Under the pieces are notes generated by a model that worked only from the letters and a program-made list of their open reading frames with translations, did no database searches and was not told where the DNA came from. Positions 51,606-63,000 of a stretch of 64,000 nucleotides of DNA are shown in pieces (position 1 is the first letter of the stretch; each line of letters starts with the position of its first letter). The translations under genes were made by a program, and so were the position numbers. The stretch comes from Chitinophaga nivalis (GTDB lineage: Bacteria > Bacteroidota > Bacteroidia > Chitinophagales > Chitinophagaceae), in the NCBI RefSeq assembly GCF_025989125.1, contig NZ_JAPDNR010000001.1:5320087-5384086 (forward strand). The letters are read 5' to 3'.

Positions 51606-54600
51606 CTAACGCTTATCATACCTGATATTTCCGAAGAAAATCCCGGCTATTTCTTCAAATGGTTTGAACATCATCGTCATATGGTTGCCGGTAATAGTAC
51701 TTACCTGCACCTTACTACCGCTGAATTTTTCAATACCATTGAAGGGTTTGTCGAAGTTGCGTTCAAAAGAGGATACACTCGCTGGTTTCACCAGATTGAT
51801 CTCTCCTTCAAAATCACCCGGCCGGTACTGTTTTATCAGGAAATTAGCTTTATACATCAGCTCCGTGAACGTTTCTGCCACACCACTTTCTGCCTTGGGG
51901 TCGATTCCTCCCTGTATCAACAGCTGGTTAAGAATGTTTACCAGTTTCTCCCTGCTGATATCATCGTCATAATCGGAGGTATTAAAACCAGGATCTATCA
52001 GTATCAGCGACCTCACTTCCACCCCGCTTTTCTGCACCTGTACGGCAGCTTCGTAGGTAACACTGGCGCCGAATGACCAGCCGGCCAGATGTATCACTTT
52101 CTCTTTACCTATGTTCAGTATACTGTTTACATATACCGCCGCCATTTCTTCCAGGGTATCACTCTGGGCTTTGTATTTTTCCACGTCAAACGGATCAAAC
52201 ACCACAACAGACAATCCTTCCGGCACAAATGGTCCCAGGCCATGATAGATGAGTGAATTGGTAACAATGGGCGGTATCAGGAAAATAACATGTTCGTTTG
52301 CTGCTTTGAAATTGAGGGTATAATAGCCAATACCCTGATCGCCGGACCTGCGTACTTTATCAATCAGTCCGGCCAGCTTTTGTATATTGTTACAGCTATA
52401 GATATCCGATCCGGCTATTTTTACATCGAACTGCTTTCTTATTTCATAGGTTGCCCGCATCACCAGAATGGAGTCCAGCCCCAGTTCGAAGAAGTCTGTC
52501 TGCGCATCCAGCTGTATCTCCGGCAGGAGCAGCTTCACAATATCATATATCGCGCGCTCGGTAGGAGTTACCGGGGCATTGGCCGTGTTGCGCGAAACAT
52601 CAGTAGCCACCATACTTTCCAGACGTCTGTAATCCACTTTTCCACTCGCCGTTACCGGAATGCTGTCTATCTTCCTGATTTCATGCGGCAACATATAAGA
52701 TGGCATCCGCTCCTGCAGGAAAGCCCTGATAGCGATGTTATTCAGCTGTACTTCTTTTTCTGCCGGCACACAGAACGCGATGATGCGCTGCCCCCCATTG
52801 GTATTCAACGGTATCACAGCTGATTGTTCAACAGACGTATGCTGCATCAGGTTAAATTCTATTTCACCCGGCTCGATCCTGAACCCACGTATCTTTATCA
52901 TCCGGTTCTTCCGGCCCTGGTAGCAAAGTTTACCAGTGTTATCTATATACCCCAGGTCACCTGTTTTCAGCAACACCGGTTCTTTTTCAGCTACTCCGCG
53001 AATAAATACACCTGCTTCCGGCACCTCATCCCTATAACCGCTGGCAAGGCTATCACCGGCCAGTACAATTTCACCGACTACTCCTACCGGTCTGGGTTTC
53101 AGGGATTCATCCATGACATACACCCGGGTATTGGCAATAGGTGTTCCCAATTGTACAAAGGAGGACGGGCTGTTGTCTGCATTCGTATATTCATAATACA
53201 CCACTGATGCTGCTTCCGTGGCGCCATAGCGGTTCAGCAACCTTACAGCAGGCAGCTGCCCGCGAATTTTTTCCAACAGTGTCACCTTTACCGGTTCTCC
53301 GCTGATTTCCAGGATGGACAGTCCTGACAAACAGGAAATTTTATGGTTATCTGCCAGCAGCTGCAGGAAGGTGGGTGTCAGAAATATTCTTGTAATAGCG
53401 CTGTTGGCAAGGGTTTGCTCAAAGAGTTCCAGGTCTTTGGTAGCTGCTTCCGGAAATAAGTATAAGGTTGCCCCCTGCACAAGCGGTTCAAATATTTCAC
53501 GTATAGCCGGTGCAAACGATAGCAATGTCTTCTGGCAATAAACGTCGTGGCCCTCCGCAGGGAATTGTGTATATAGCCACTGCAACCGGTTCAGATGACT
53601 TCCGTGCGAAGTCAATACCATTTTGGGTTCTCCGGTGGAGCCGGAAGTATAATTCACTGCGCAGACCATATCTGCTGTGATCACTGGGAAGGTGATCGCC
53701 GTATCATACAAGGGGACCTCCACGCCCAGTGGTATCTGCAGGATATCGGCCGGTAATGCCTGCAGCAAAACTGCTTGTTCGTCAGCAATCACTGCTTTTA
53801 TACCAATGGCGGCATGCAGCCACAATAATTTTTCTTCCGGAAAATCCTTCTCCAGGCTCGTGACATGACAACCTGCTTTCAGTGTGCCGATGACGCCTGC
53901 AATGGCCTTCACGGAACGGTGCAGGTGAATGCCCACCGCTCCGCTGATCTGATGACTGATCAATCGCGCTGCAATGTAATTACTCATCTGATCCAATGCG
54001 GCATAGGTAACCTCCTTACCATCGTGATCACGAACGGCAATCTGTTGCGGATACCGTTCCACGGCCTGCATAAACCAGTCTGTCAGCGATACGGGATATG
54101 CCCCCGCCGGCACTACCTCTCCCCTTAGTACTGCAGGGCTGATGGCTGCCGGCGCAGTGAAAATATCCAAAGCGGAGACAGATTGCTCCGCCAATGAAGT
54201 AAGTTGATTGAAATTACCTGCCACAGTATGCATGACCGACTGTAGTACCCATCCGGTAAACAGGTCTGCCCGATAGCTCACGATCAGGTTCACGGCCGTA
54301 TCTCTTTCGTACACCATCACCGTTAGCGGAAAGTGAGACGTTACACTTCTGCCGGCATCGCTGATATTGATTTCCTGCCCGGTAGCCGGTTGGTTTGTTT
54401 TACTGAAATGCTGATAGCTGAACAATACACTGAACAGATTATGACTGCCGCCGGCATTAAATATTTCACTCAGCGAAAGGTTGGCATTTTCTCTGGACAC
54501 CAGCACCTGTGCCTGCAACTCCCGGATCATGTCCGTTACCGGTTTGTCTGTACCGAAGTTCATTCTCACCGGAATGGTAGCGATACAAGGCCCCATTACA

Positions 54601-55634
54601 TTTTCTATCCCGTGCAATTCCGAAGGGCGTAATGTTACCATATTACCCCATATAAATTCCTGATAGCCAAAGCAGGCGGCGAGTGCCTGTCCCGTGAAAA
54701 AATTGAATGCCGCAGACAAGGATAACCCTTCCGCTTTCAACAGCCGGAGACTAGCTGCATCTAAAGTATATTCCTGTTTTAGTTCCCTATATACCTGTTG
54801 TGCAGCCGGTACCTCTCCCACACTGCAGGATTCCGGTAAAGCAGGACTGCAATTACTAAGCTGCTGTTTCCAGTAGGCGACTGATTTCTTTCTGTCAAGA
54901 TTATTCATCCACTTCACATAAGTGGAAAACTGCCGGTTGTCTGCGAGGGAAACAGGCACGGGGCGGCCCGCTTTCAGGTCTTCTCCTATCTGCCATAATT
55001 CTTCCAGCAACAGCGATACGGTATTGCCATCCATAATCAGGTGATGTATGTTGATGACGGCGATAGATCCGGTAGGTGTTTCCAGGAGATGAAATCTTAT
55101 CAGCGGCCGGGTGCTGATATCAAACTTCCGGGTACTTAACTGTTCCAGCTGCCGGGTTATCTCTGCTGCCGTTCCGGCTTCGATCTTGTTGCATACCAGG
55201 CAGTCTGCCGGCAGCACCTGTGCGGTAAACATACCTTGACTATCATCAAAATCATAAATGGTTCTCAGTATTTCATGCCGTGATACCAGTATACTACATA
55301 TCTGGTGAAAGAAAGTAAAGGGTAAGGTTTCATCGAATCTGAAGGTGAATTGCAGGATATACCGGTTACTATCCGGGTTGTTTTTGACATAACTCACGAT
55401 TCCTTTCTGGAAAGGGGTGAGTTGTTCCATTATACCTGTCGTTTCCCGCGTCCCGGCTTCTTCCTGGATTGCTTTCAAAAATCCTACGATTTCTGATTTG
55501 CGTGCTTTTATACGGTCATAAAGTATTTCGGATAATGTCCCGTCATAATTTATTTCCAGGTCATTACCAACGAGCGTCAGGTCTACGTTGCTCTCTTTCA
55601 GATTTCTGATCAGGGTTAAGATTTCATTTTCCAT
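51606..55634 (-). CDS. terminal NRPS module with thioesterase (TubC docking domain-C-A-PCP-TE)
   Basis: 1342 residues from ATG 55634, 2 nt after the upstream stop (a TTG two codons earlier would overlap it). Residues about 1-60 resemble the TubC N-terminal docking domain, which would receive the upstream PKS protein. Condensation domain about 70-480 with HHLIMDG (about 196-202). Adenylation domain about 505-985: core NYTSGSTGEPK near 663, LKTGDLG, and KVDYRR. The residues that normally read FDxxxxE read FAPAIRE, so the Asp that binds the alpha-amino group is missing (Ala about 710). PCP with GLDSILV (Ser about 1057). Thioesterase with GWSFG (Ser about 1190), an Asp in LIDPGF and a His in GNH near the end. 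The TE releases or cyclises the product. The A-domain substrate is unlikely to be an ordinary alpha-amino acid. Confidence 0.93.
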   Translation of the reverse strand: MENEILTLIRNLKESNVDLTLVGNDLEINYDGTLSEILYDRIKARKSEIVGFLKAIQEEAGTRETTGIMEQLTPFQKGIVSYVKNNPDSNRYILQFTFRFDETLPFTFFHQICSILVSRHEILRTIYDFDDSQGMFTAQVLPADCLVCNKIEAGTAAEITRQLEQLSTRKFDISTRPLIRFHLLETPTGSIAVINIHHLIMDGNTVSLLLEELWQIGEDLKAGRPVPVSLADNRQFSTYVKWMNNLDRKKSVAYWKQQLSNCSPALPESCSVGEVPAAQQVYRELKQEYTLDAASLRLLKAEGLSLSAAFNFFTGQALAACFGYQEFIWGNMVTLRPSELHGIENVMGPCIATIPVRMNFGTDKPVTDMIRELQAQVLVSRENANLSLSEIFNAGGSHNLFSVLFSYQHFSKTNQPATGQEINISDAGRSVTSHFPLTVMVYERDTAVNLIVSYRADLFTGWVLQSVMHTVAGNFNQLTSLAEQSVSALDIFTAPAAISPAVLRGEVVPAGAYPVSLTDWFMQAVERYPQQIAVRDHDGKEVTYAALDQMSNYIAARLISHQISGAVGIHLHRSVKAIAGVIGTLKAGCHVTSLEKDFPEEKLLWLHAAIGIKAVIADEQAVLLQALPADILQIPLGVEVPLYDTAITFPVITADMVCAVNYTSGSTGEPKMVLTSHGSHLNRLQWLYTQFPAEGHDVYCQKTLLSFAPAIREIFEPLVQGATLYLFPEAATKDLELFEQTLANSAITRIFLTPTFLQLLADNHKISCLSGLSILEISGEPVKVTLLEKIRGQLPAVRLLNRYGATEAASVVYYEYTNADNSPSSFVQLGTPIANTRVYVMDESLKPRPVGVVGEIVLAGDSLASGYRDEVPEAGVFIRGVAEKEPVLLKTGDLGYIDNTGKLCYQGRKNRMIKIRGFRIEPGEIEFNLMQHTSVEQSAVIPLNTNGGQRIIAFCVPAEKEVQLNNIAIRAFLQERMPSYMLPHEIRKIDSIPVTASGKVDYRRLESMVATDVSRNTANAPVTPTERAIYDIVKLLLPEIQLDAQTDFFELGLDSILVMRATYEIRKQFDVKIAGSDIYSCNNIQKLAGLIDKVRRSGDQGIGYYTLNFKAANEHVIFLIPPIVTNSLIYHGLGPFVPEGLSVVVFDPFDVEKYKAQSDTLEEMAAVYVNSILNIGKEKVIHLAGWSFGASVTYEAAVQVQKSGVEVRSLILIDPGFNTSDYDDDISREKLVNILNQLLIQGGIDPKAESGVAETFTELMYKANFLIKQYRPGDFEGEINLVKPASVSSFERNFDKPFNGIEKFSGSKVQVSTITGNHMTMMFKPFEEIAGIFFGNIRYDKR

Positions 55635-55636
55635 TG

Positions 55637-58600
55637 TCAAATCGTTATTTTTGAGGTTCTTTCTTTCTTCTCGAGTACAAATCTGATATCATCTATGGCA
55701 GCTGCCAGTTGCCGGATCGTTTGCTTTTCAAAAAAAAGTCTGACTGGAAATTCTATATTCATTTCCTGTTTTATTTTTTTCAGCAACGTCATGCCTTTCA
55801 GGGAATCTCCGCCCAGTTCGAAGAACTTATCGATGACGCCTACACGACTAATACCGAGTGCCAGCTGTATCAGTTCGGACAGTTGATGCTCTGTGGCTGT
55901 TTCCGGAGCAATGTATGCAGTAGATAAAGCAGGTCTTTCCTGTAACAGTTTTTCTTCCGTATGCCCCTGATGGTTATCAGGACGCCGGAGATGCCTTTCT
56001 GAGAGTGCTTTAATACTTCTGGTAGCAATGAGCTGCACGGGGAGTTTCAGATACAGGGCGCCCGTTAGCGCACGGATAGCTTCTGCCGGTGTACAGCTAT
56101 ATTTCAGCTGCTCCCGCTGTTCTTCTTGATTAAGATGCCTGGTGGCGTCAACCGCCATCCCTACTTCTTTCAGTGCGCCCCATTCTATGCTGATCACCGG
56201 GTAAGAAGGCTGACCACATTCCGCAAAGGTGTCGAGGAAGATGTTGGCGGCTACATAGCCTACCTGCCCTATATGTGCGAATGAGGCGGCCAGTGAAGAA
56301 CAATTCACAAAAAAATCCAGCTCCTTCTCCCGGAATATCCGGCTCAGCAGCTGCGTTCCGCCTACCTTGGCGGCAAATATCTTTTCATCATCGGCGTCCG
56401 ATCTGCGGAAAATCATCCCGGCGTAATCGCCTATGCCTGCGGTATGCAATACTCCGTTCACCGGCCCCAGTATACTTTCCGCCTGCCGGATCCCTTCAGC
56501 CAGTAATGTTTCATCTGTAAAATCGGTACGGATGTATATCCACTTACCTCCCTTTTCTCTGATCTGTTCAGCAAAGGCGGTATCTTCTGCTCCCCGGCTG
56601 ACAAGAATCAGGGAGGCCTTGTATTCCGTGGCCAGGTAATGGGCAAACAGCCGGCCCATGCCGCCACTTCCGGTGATGAGATAGGTACCGTTCACCCGGA
56701 TATCCGGGCTGGCAGCTGGTAGCTGAAAGTTGATCTTCTCAAACCCTTTTATGTACCGGTTGCGACCCCGCAGCGCCACTTCCTGGTCTTCCGGCAGGGT
56801 ATGCAGTTCCTGCATCAACGCCTGCACCGTATTGTCTGCAGCGTCTATCTCTACCGCGCGACAGGTAATCTGCTCAAATTCCAGCGGAATCACCTTTACG
56901 GCTCCCAGCACCAATGCGTTCAATGGTACAATGGTTTCATTCCCGGATATGTTATACCAGTATTTTCCTATGACATCGATATGGAGATTGTCCTCCGGAA
57001 AATACTGTACATAACTCCGTGCGATATGCAGCAGCTCTTTATAAACATCCGCACCGGCTGCCGTACATGCCCCGCAATGTATGATGCCCGCCGGCCTTAT
57101 CCCACGGCGTTTCAAGTCTGCAAACAAGGCATTCATATCGCTTTCATCCCCGGGCTTTTTCAGATACCCGTCGCCCTGCTGCGTATAGTAATCACCGTTA
57201 TTAATGAGCGTAACTGTTGCAGCTACGGCTGTAAGCTGTTGGTACAGGGATGCTGTTATACCTTCATCACCCGGCGCTGCAAACAATAGTATAGGCTGTG
57301 CAGAGAAATCCTTTTTCTGACCCGGTAACCGACAGCCCTGTTTCCATTGCACGCGGTGAAACCAGTCATTTACCTGCCTGCTTTCAGCACCGGTAAGCAT
57401 ACCGCTATCTGTCAGCATTTTCCAGGCATTCACTTCTGCAGGATACCTGATGGGTTCAAAAGTATAAGGCGGCAGGGAAATCTTTTTTCCTTTTCCACCG
57501 GGATAAAAACGATTCCAGTCTACCGGAACACCCAGCGCCCACAGCTGGCCTATGCGGGTTGTAAAATACCAGTCGTCCGCAACGCTTTCCTTCACACTCC
57601 TCACCAGGTTCACGGCAACCGGCGCCTGATTATTTTGCGGATGCTGCCTGACGAGGTTGATGAGGGCATGCCCCGCTCCCACTTCGATAAATACCGGGTT
57701 CCGGAATTGTTCCCGGAGCACTGTTATGCCGGCAGAAAACTGCACTGTGTCTCTCATATGTTTTACCCAGTAATCACCCTCACTGATATCGCTGTCGCGC
57801 ATCATCATACCGGTCAGATTAGAGATATATGGGATGGTTGCCGCACCTGACTCCAACCGTGCTACCTCCTGCCTGAAATCGTCCAGCATAGGGTCCAGCA
57901 TAGGAGAATGGAATGCATGCGACGTGTGTAATTTTGTATAGGAGATACCAGCAGTATCCAACTGTATCGCCAGTTCTGCCATCGCAGCCTGCTCGCCGGA
58001 AAGTACCACCTGGTCCGGGCTATTCACTGCCGCCAGCGCAATACGTACAGTCAGATAGCCCGCCGCAGCAGCAGGCGTCAGCGAAACACTGAACATACTA
58101 CCGGCAAGGGTTTGTTGCATTAACTTCCCACGTTTTATCAGTAGTGTCAGGGTTGTTTCAAAATCAAGTACCCCACTCAGACAGGCCGCCGTGTATTCAC
58201 CCACACTATGCCCGATCATGCCTTGCGGCTTTATTCCATACGACATCAACAGCGCCGCCAATGCATATTCTATCAGGAAGATGATGGACTGCGCATACGC
58301 CGCTTCGTTAATGACACCTGTATCAGCCCCCTCCGGATAAAGAATTGCTTTCAAATCTTCGCCGGTAACCCGCCTGAACAAACCAAATCCGTTATCCATA
58401 GTAGCCCTGAAGGCAGGTTCGTTGAGATACAGTTCCCGGCACATATTTACATACTGCGAGCCCTGGCCGGGAAACATAAAAATCACGTCCGGTGTGCCGT
58501 CCAGCCTTCTCACCACCGGACTTACCTCGTCTGTCTGCAACGTATCCATCAACGTTTCCGGATGAGTGAATGCAATCGCTCTTCTATATTCAAAATGCTT

Positions 58601-60085
58601 GCGGCTGGTCTGCAAGGTGTAGGCAATATCTGTCGGGTTAACAGCCGGATCTTGCTGTATAAATCTTTTCAGACTTTCCGTATAGCGGTCCAGCGAATTT
58701 TTTGTTTTGGCAGATAAGGTCAGGATGTTGATAGCCGGAGAAGACTGCGCTTCATCTGCCACCGGTGTTTGCGGCGGGGCTTCTTCCAGTATAACATGCG
58801 CATTGACCCCACCGATCCCGAATGAACTAACGCCTGCACGTAATGGCGTATCTCCCTGCGGCGTCCAATCTGCCAGCTGTGCATTTACATAAAAGGGACC
58901 GGAAGCAAAATCTATTTCCGGATTAGGCTCGTTGTAATGCAGACTGGCAGGTATTTTCCTGAACCTCAGACTGAGGGCTGTTTTGATAAGTCCGGCAATG
59001 CCGGCAGCCGTATCAAGATGCCCCATATTTGTTTTTACGGAACCAATGGCACAACGATGCGATATCGCCTTACTGAATGCAATATTCAGGGCAGCAATTT
59101 CTATGGGATCGCCCAACGGTGTAGCCGTGCCATGAGCTTCCACATAGCTGATTGTTTCCGGCTCCACCTTGCTGAACCGCAGCGCTTTCCGGATACACTC
59201 CGCCTGTCCCTCCACACTGGGTGCTGTAAAGCCTATTTTCCGGGCGCCATCTGTATTGACAGCACTTCCTTTAATCACTGCATAAATATGATCCCCGTCA
59301 TTTATGGCATCTGCCAGCCGTTTTAACACCACCGCGCCAGCCCCCTCGCCCAATACGGTGCCTGTGGCATCTTTATCAAAGGTACGGCAGTGCCCATCCG
59401 CCGCGTTGATCATCCCTTCCTGAAAAAAATACCCCGCCTGTTGCTGCGTTACAATATTCACACCACCGGCTACTGCTATTTTCGTTTCACTCAGCAGCAA
59501 ACTTTTGCAAGCCTCGTGAATGGCTACCAGCGATGTGGAGCAAGCAGTATGCAATGCAAAGGAAGGCCCCCGCAGATTCAGTTTATACGCCAGTAAAGAC
59601 GTGAGATAATCTTTATTATTCAAATGACTCAATGTAAATTCATCTACCTCCTGCGCAGTATTCCCCAGCATACTATATATCGTCCAGTTAAGATCATCCC
59701 GGGTACCTGCATACAGGCTTACAGGCACAGTATTTTTATCGGGGTTAAACCCGGCATCTTCCAGCGCCTGCCATACACACTCATGAAAAACCTTTATCTG
59801 CGGACTCAGAAATTTTGCTTCATCCGGTGTATAATTAAAAAAACCGGCATCAAAATGATCTTTGTCTTTTAGATACGATACCGCTCTCACAAAATCCTTC
59901 CTTTCTGTCACCTCCTTATCCACCCCCATCGATGCCAGTTCTTCGTCTGACAGAAAATATACGGACTCTTTTCCCGCCACCAGATTCCGCCAGTATTCCC
60001 GCCAGTCGGATGCACCGGGAAATCTGCATGCCATACCAACAATAGCAATTTCAAGTCCTGTAAGAGGATGATTATGCTTCATCAT
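55637..60085 (-). CDS. PKS module with integral acyltransferase (KS-AT-KR-ACP)
   Basis: 1482 residues. KS about 11-430 with active Cys 182 in HTACSTS, EAHGTAT and TNMGH. AT about 530-840: PGQGSQ near 536, active Ser in GHSVGEY near 628, and HAFHSP near 724, the His-Ala-Phe-His form usually linked to malonyl-CoA. KR about 905-1360 with GSGGMG near 1135 and catalytic region NCSSLAAS...GYVAAN. ACP with GGDSLKGM (Ser about 1427). It should add one malonate unit and reduce it to a beta-hydroxy acyl chain between two NRPS stages. Unlike the PKS proteins on the left of the window it carries its own AT, so it belongs to a different assembly line. ATG start overlaps the upstream NRPS gene by 14 nt. 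Confidence 0.94.
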   Translation of the reverse strand: MMKHNHPLTGLEIAIVGMACRFPGASDWREYWRNLVAGKESVYFLSDEELASMGVDKEVTERKDFVRAVSYLKDKDHFDAGFFNYTPDEAKFLSPQIKVFHECVWQALEDAGFNPDKNTVPVSLYAGTRDDLNWTIYSMLGNTAQEVDEFTLSHLNNKDYLTSLLAYKLNLRGPSFALHTACSTSLVAIHEACKSLLLSETKIAVAGGVNIVTQQQAGYFFQEGMINAADGHCRTFDKDATGTVLGEGAGAVVLKRLADAINDGDHIYAVIKGSAVNTDGARKIGFTAPSVEGQAECIRKALRFSKVEPETISYVEAHGTATPLGDPIEIAALNIAFSKAISHRCAIGSVKTNMGHLDTAAGIAGLIKTALSLRFRKIPASLHYNEPNPEIDFASGPFYVNAQLADWTPQGDTPLRAGVSSFGIGGVNAHVILEEAPPQTPVADEAQSSPAINILTLSAKTKNSLDRYTESLKRFIQQDPAVNPTDIAYTLQTSRKHFEYRRAIAFTHPETLMDTLQTDEVSPVVRRLDGTPDVIFMFPGQGSQYVNMCRELYLNEPAFRATMDNGFGLFRRVTGEDLKAILYPEGADTGVINEAAYAQSIIFLIEYALAALLMSYGIKPQGMIGHSVGEYTAACLSGVLDFETTLTLLIKRGKLMQQTLAGSMFSVSLTPAAAAGYLTVRIALAAVNSPDQVVLSGEQAAMAELAIQLDTAGISYTKLHTSHAFHSPMLDPMLDDFRQEVARLESGAATIPYISNLTGMMMRDSDISEGDYWVKHMRDTVQFSAGITVLREQFRNPVFIEVGAGHALINLVRQHPQNNQAPVAVNLVRSVKESVADDWYFTTRIGQLWALGVPVDWNRFYPGGKGKKISLPPYTFEPIRYPAEVNAWKMLTDSGMLTGAESRQVNDWFHRVQWKQGCRLPGQKKDFSAQPILLFAAPGDEGITASLYQQLTAVAATVTLINNGDYYTQQGDGYLKKPGDESDMNALFADLKRRGIRPAGIIHCGACTAAGADVYKELLHIARSYVQYFPEDNLHIDVIGKYWYNISGNETIVPLNALVLGAVKVIPLEFEQITCRAVEIDAADNTVQALMQELHTLPEDQEVALRGRNRYIKGFEKINFQLPAASPDIRVNGTYLITGSGGMGRLFAHYLATEYKASLILVSRGAEDTAFAEQIREKGGKWIYIRTDFTDETLLAEGIRQAESILGPVNGVLHTAGIGDYAGMIFRRSDADDEKIFAAKVGGTQLLSRIFREKELDFFVNCSSLAASFAHIGQVGYVAANIFLDTFAECGQPSYPVISIEWGALKEVGMAVDATRHLNQEEQREQLKYSCTPAEAIRALTGALYLKLPVQLIATRSIKALSERHLRRPDNHQGHTEEKLLQERPALSTAYIAPETATEHQLSELIQLALGISRVGVIDKFFELGGDSLKGMTLLKKIKQEMNIEFPVRLFFEKQTIRQLAAAIDDIRFVLEKKERTSKITI

Positions 60086-63000
60086 GATTATCGTTTATAA
60101 GTTTTAACAGATCCTCCATCCTGCCTACAGCTGTATCCAACTCTTCATCTGTTGCCGATACAGCAGCCAGCTCGCCACCACCCAGCCAGGCCGCCAGTGA
60201 ATGAATATTGGGGTAATTGAAAAGTGTGGTAACCGGCAGTTTCCTGTTGAATGCCCGCGAGATAAGGGCATTGGCCTTTATGAGTTTTATGGAGTTACCC
60301 CCAAGATCGAAGAAGGAATATCCGGTACTGATTTTCTCTTTCGCTATCTGTAACACTTCACTCCAGATATCCACCAATGTGGCTTCCACATTATTGACCG
60401 GAGCCACATAAGGAGCTAAGGGCACTGCTGTTTCCGCAGGTTCCGGCAGGTCCATTCTGCTGATCTTTCCGGTTGCCGTCAGGGGAAACTGCTCCAGCAA
60501 CACATACCTGGCCGGCACCATATAAGCAGGGAGGGTTGCTGCCAGGCTGCGTTTCACCTCTGTTGTTTCCAGCGGAGCGACTACCCGCAGGTAGGCAACC
60601 AGGGTATCTTCCCCATTCCATGTTTTCACCACCACCACTGCTTCTGCGATCAGGGGTATCTTCAATAGTTGCAGTTCTATTTCCGGTAGCTCCACCCGTT
60701 GTCCGTTGAGCTTTACCTGATTGTCTTTACGCCCGATAAATTCAATTTCCCCATTGGGCAGCAACCGGCCCAGATCTCCGGAACGATATACCCGTTCTGT
60801 TCCGGTAAACGGATCGGTTGTAAATACTTTTGCCGTTTGTTCCGGTTTGTTGAGATACCCCTGTGCGAGGTATTTACTTTTGTAGACAATTTCCCCTTCC
60901 TCGTATATCCCTGCCAGCCGGCCATCTGCGTGCAACAGGTATATCTGCGTATCCGTTACCGGATATCCGATCGAGATACTTCCTGCTGTTACCACGCTGT
61001 GGTGATCCAGGAACTTCTGCAAGGTGATGGTAGATTCCGTAGGGCCATATCCGTTAATCAGGATGGCATTACTGCCAAAATGTTTTTTGAAGTTGTCGAA
61101 GTCGTATTTATAAACGGCCTCTCCTCCCAGTACAACAAGTCGTATGTTTTCAAATACTTCTTCCTGCAGTTTGGATATAAAATACCGGTAGATCGTAGGC
61201 ACGGTATGAACGATAGAAATGCCGCAGGCCGTAAGCCAGTCTCCCAGCTGTTCCAGACCTCTTTGTTTGATATCATAGGGATACAACGAGGCGCCATTGA
61301 GCAATGCGCCATATATATCCATGACGGCAGCATCGAAGGTATATGCCGGCATAAGACTGAGGCGGTCAGCAGCATCGATATGCAGGTTATTGGTGTACAC
61401 CCTGATGAAATGCAGGATATTGCCGTGCAGCTGTATCACTCCTTTGGGCTGGCCGGTAGAACCGGAGGTATACAGGATGTAAGCCGGACTATCCGGCGCG
61501 ATGTCAACACCTATATTTTCCTCTTCCGGTGCGATGTCCTTATACACCAATACGGGCACCTCAGGCAGCTTTGCTGTGATGGTGGCAGCCAGTTCCATTT
61601 CTCCCGGTGAAGCAATCATCAACCCGCAGTCAATGTCTTCGAGGATATATACCAGCCTTTCCACCGGGAAGTGAGGATCTAATGGTACATAAGTCAGGCC
61701 TGCCTTCAATACGGCCAACATACCGATGATCGCTTCAATGCCGTGTTCCATCAGTAATGCCACTTTGTACCGATCCGCCATGCGCTGTTCCATCAATCGC
61801 GTAGCCAGTCCGTTGGCGCAGGCATTCAGCGTGGCATAGGTGAAGATGATGCCCTCCTCGTTTACTGCTACATTATCCGGGCAGCGTTGCACGATCTCCT
61901 CAAAGCGGGCCACCACTGACTGGTTCACAGCGGTGGCTTCAAAAGGTACAAATGGTTGCCGGGGTACCGGCATCAAGGTGCGCTCAACCGGCTCCCGGAA
62001 AAGCGCCACCTCGTTTATCAGGATGGCCGGATGCACCATCACCTGCTGTAAGACATCCACTATAGCATTCATCCAGGAAGCAATAGTCGCCGGTTTAAAC
62101 AATTTGTTTTTATAGGTACAACTGATTATCAGGCCGTTTTCCACTGCTTCAAAGTAACATTCCAGATCAAATCTGGTAAAGCCTGTATGTGGATTATCGA
62201 CGGGTACATAGTTTTCCGGCAGGGCCCGAACCGTGTTGTTGAAGTTCAGCATGTTCAGGAACACGGGGCTTACCGGAAAATGATGAAAGTGCTTATCTAT
62301 TTGCAGTTTATCGAGCAACTGTTCAAACGGATAGGCCTGATTTTCCAATCCGTTGACCAGGGTATTATTCACCTCTTGCAGAAAGGCGACAAAGGGCTGC
62401 TGTGCATCCACTTTATCTCTTAACATCAACGTATTCAGAAAACAACCTATCAGGTCTTTGACCTCATCAGGATCTCTGTTGGCCACCGGTATGCCGGTTA
62501 TGATGTCTGTCAGGCCCGTGAGCCGGCTCAGTACAATTTTACAGGCCGCAATGAACAGGCCGAAAAGGCTGCTGTTATGCTCCAGGATGAACTGCCGGAT
62601 ATGGTTATGTAATGTAGCATCTACTACTACTTCATATGTACCGGCTGTAGCGGAGATAGCGTTATCCTGCTCAAAATCGGCCGGCAACCGGAGTAGCGGC
62701 AATGTACCGGAAAGCTGTGCGATCCAGTACTCCTCCATGCTACGCAGTTTTTCACCAGCGAGATATGGCGGCAACCATGCCGCGTAGTCTTTGTACTGTA
62801 TGGGGAGGGGCGGTAACTGCGGTATTTCACCCGCTATCGCTGCATCGTAATAAGTAAACAGGTCGCGGAGCAATATTTCCATCGACCAGCCATCGCTGAT
62901 GATATGGTGCATATTGAAAAACAATACCGCCTTTTTTCCATTGTTTACGAAAGCCAGTTTCAGCAAAGGCCCTGTTTCCAGGTTGAACCGGGTACCGGCT

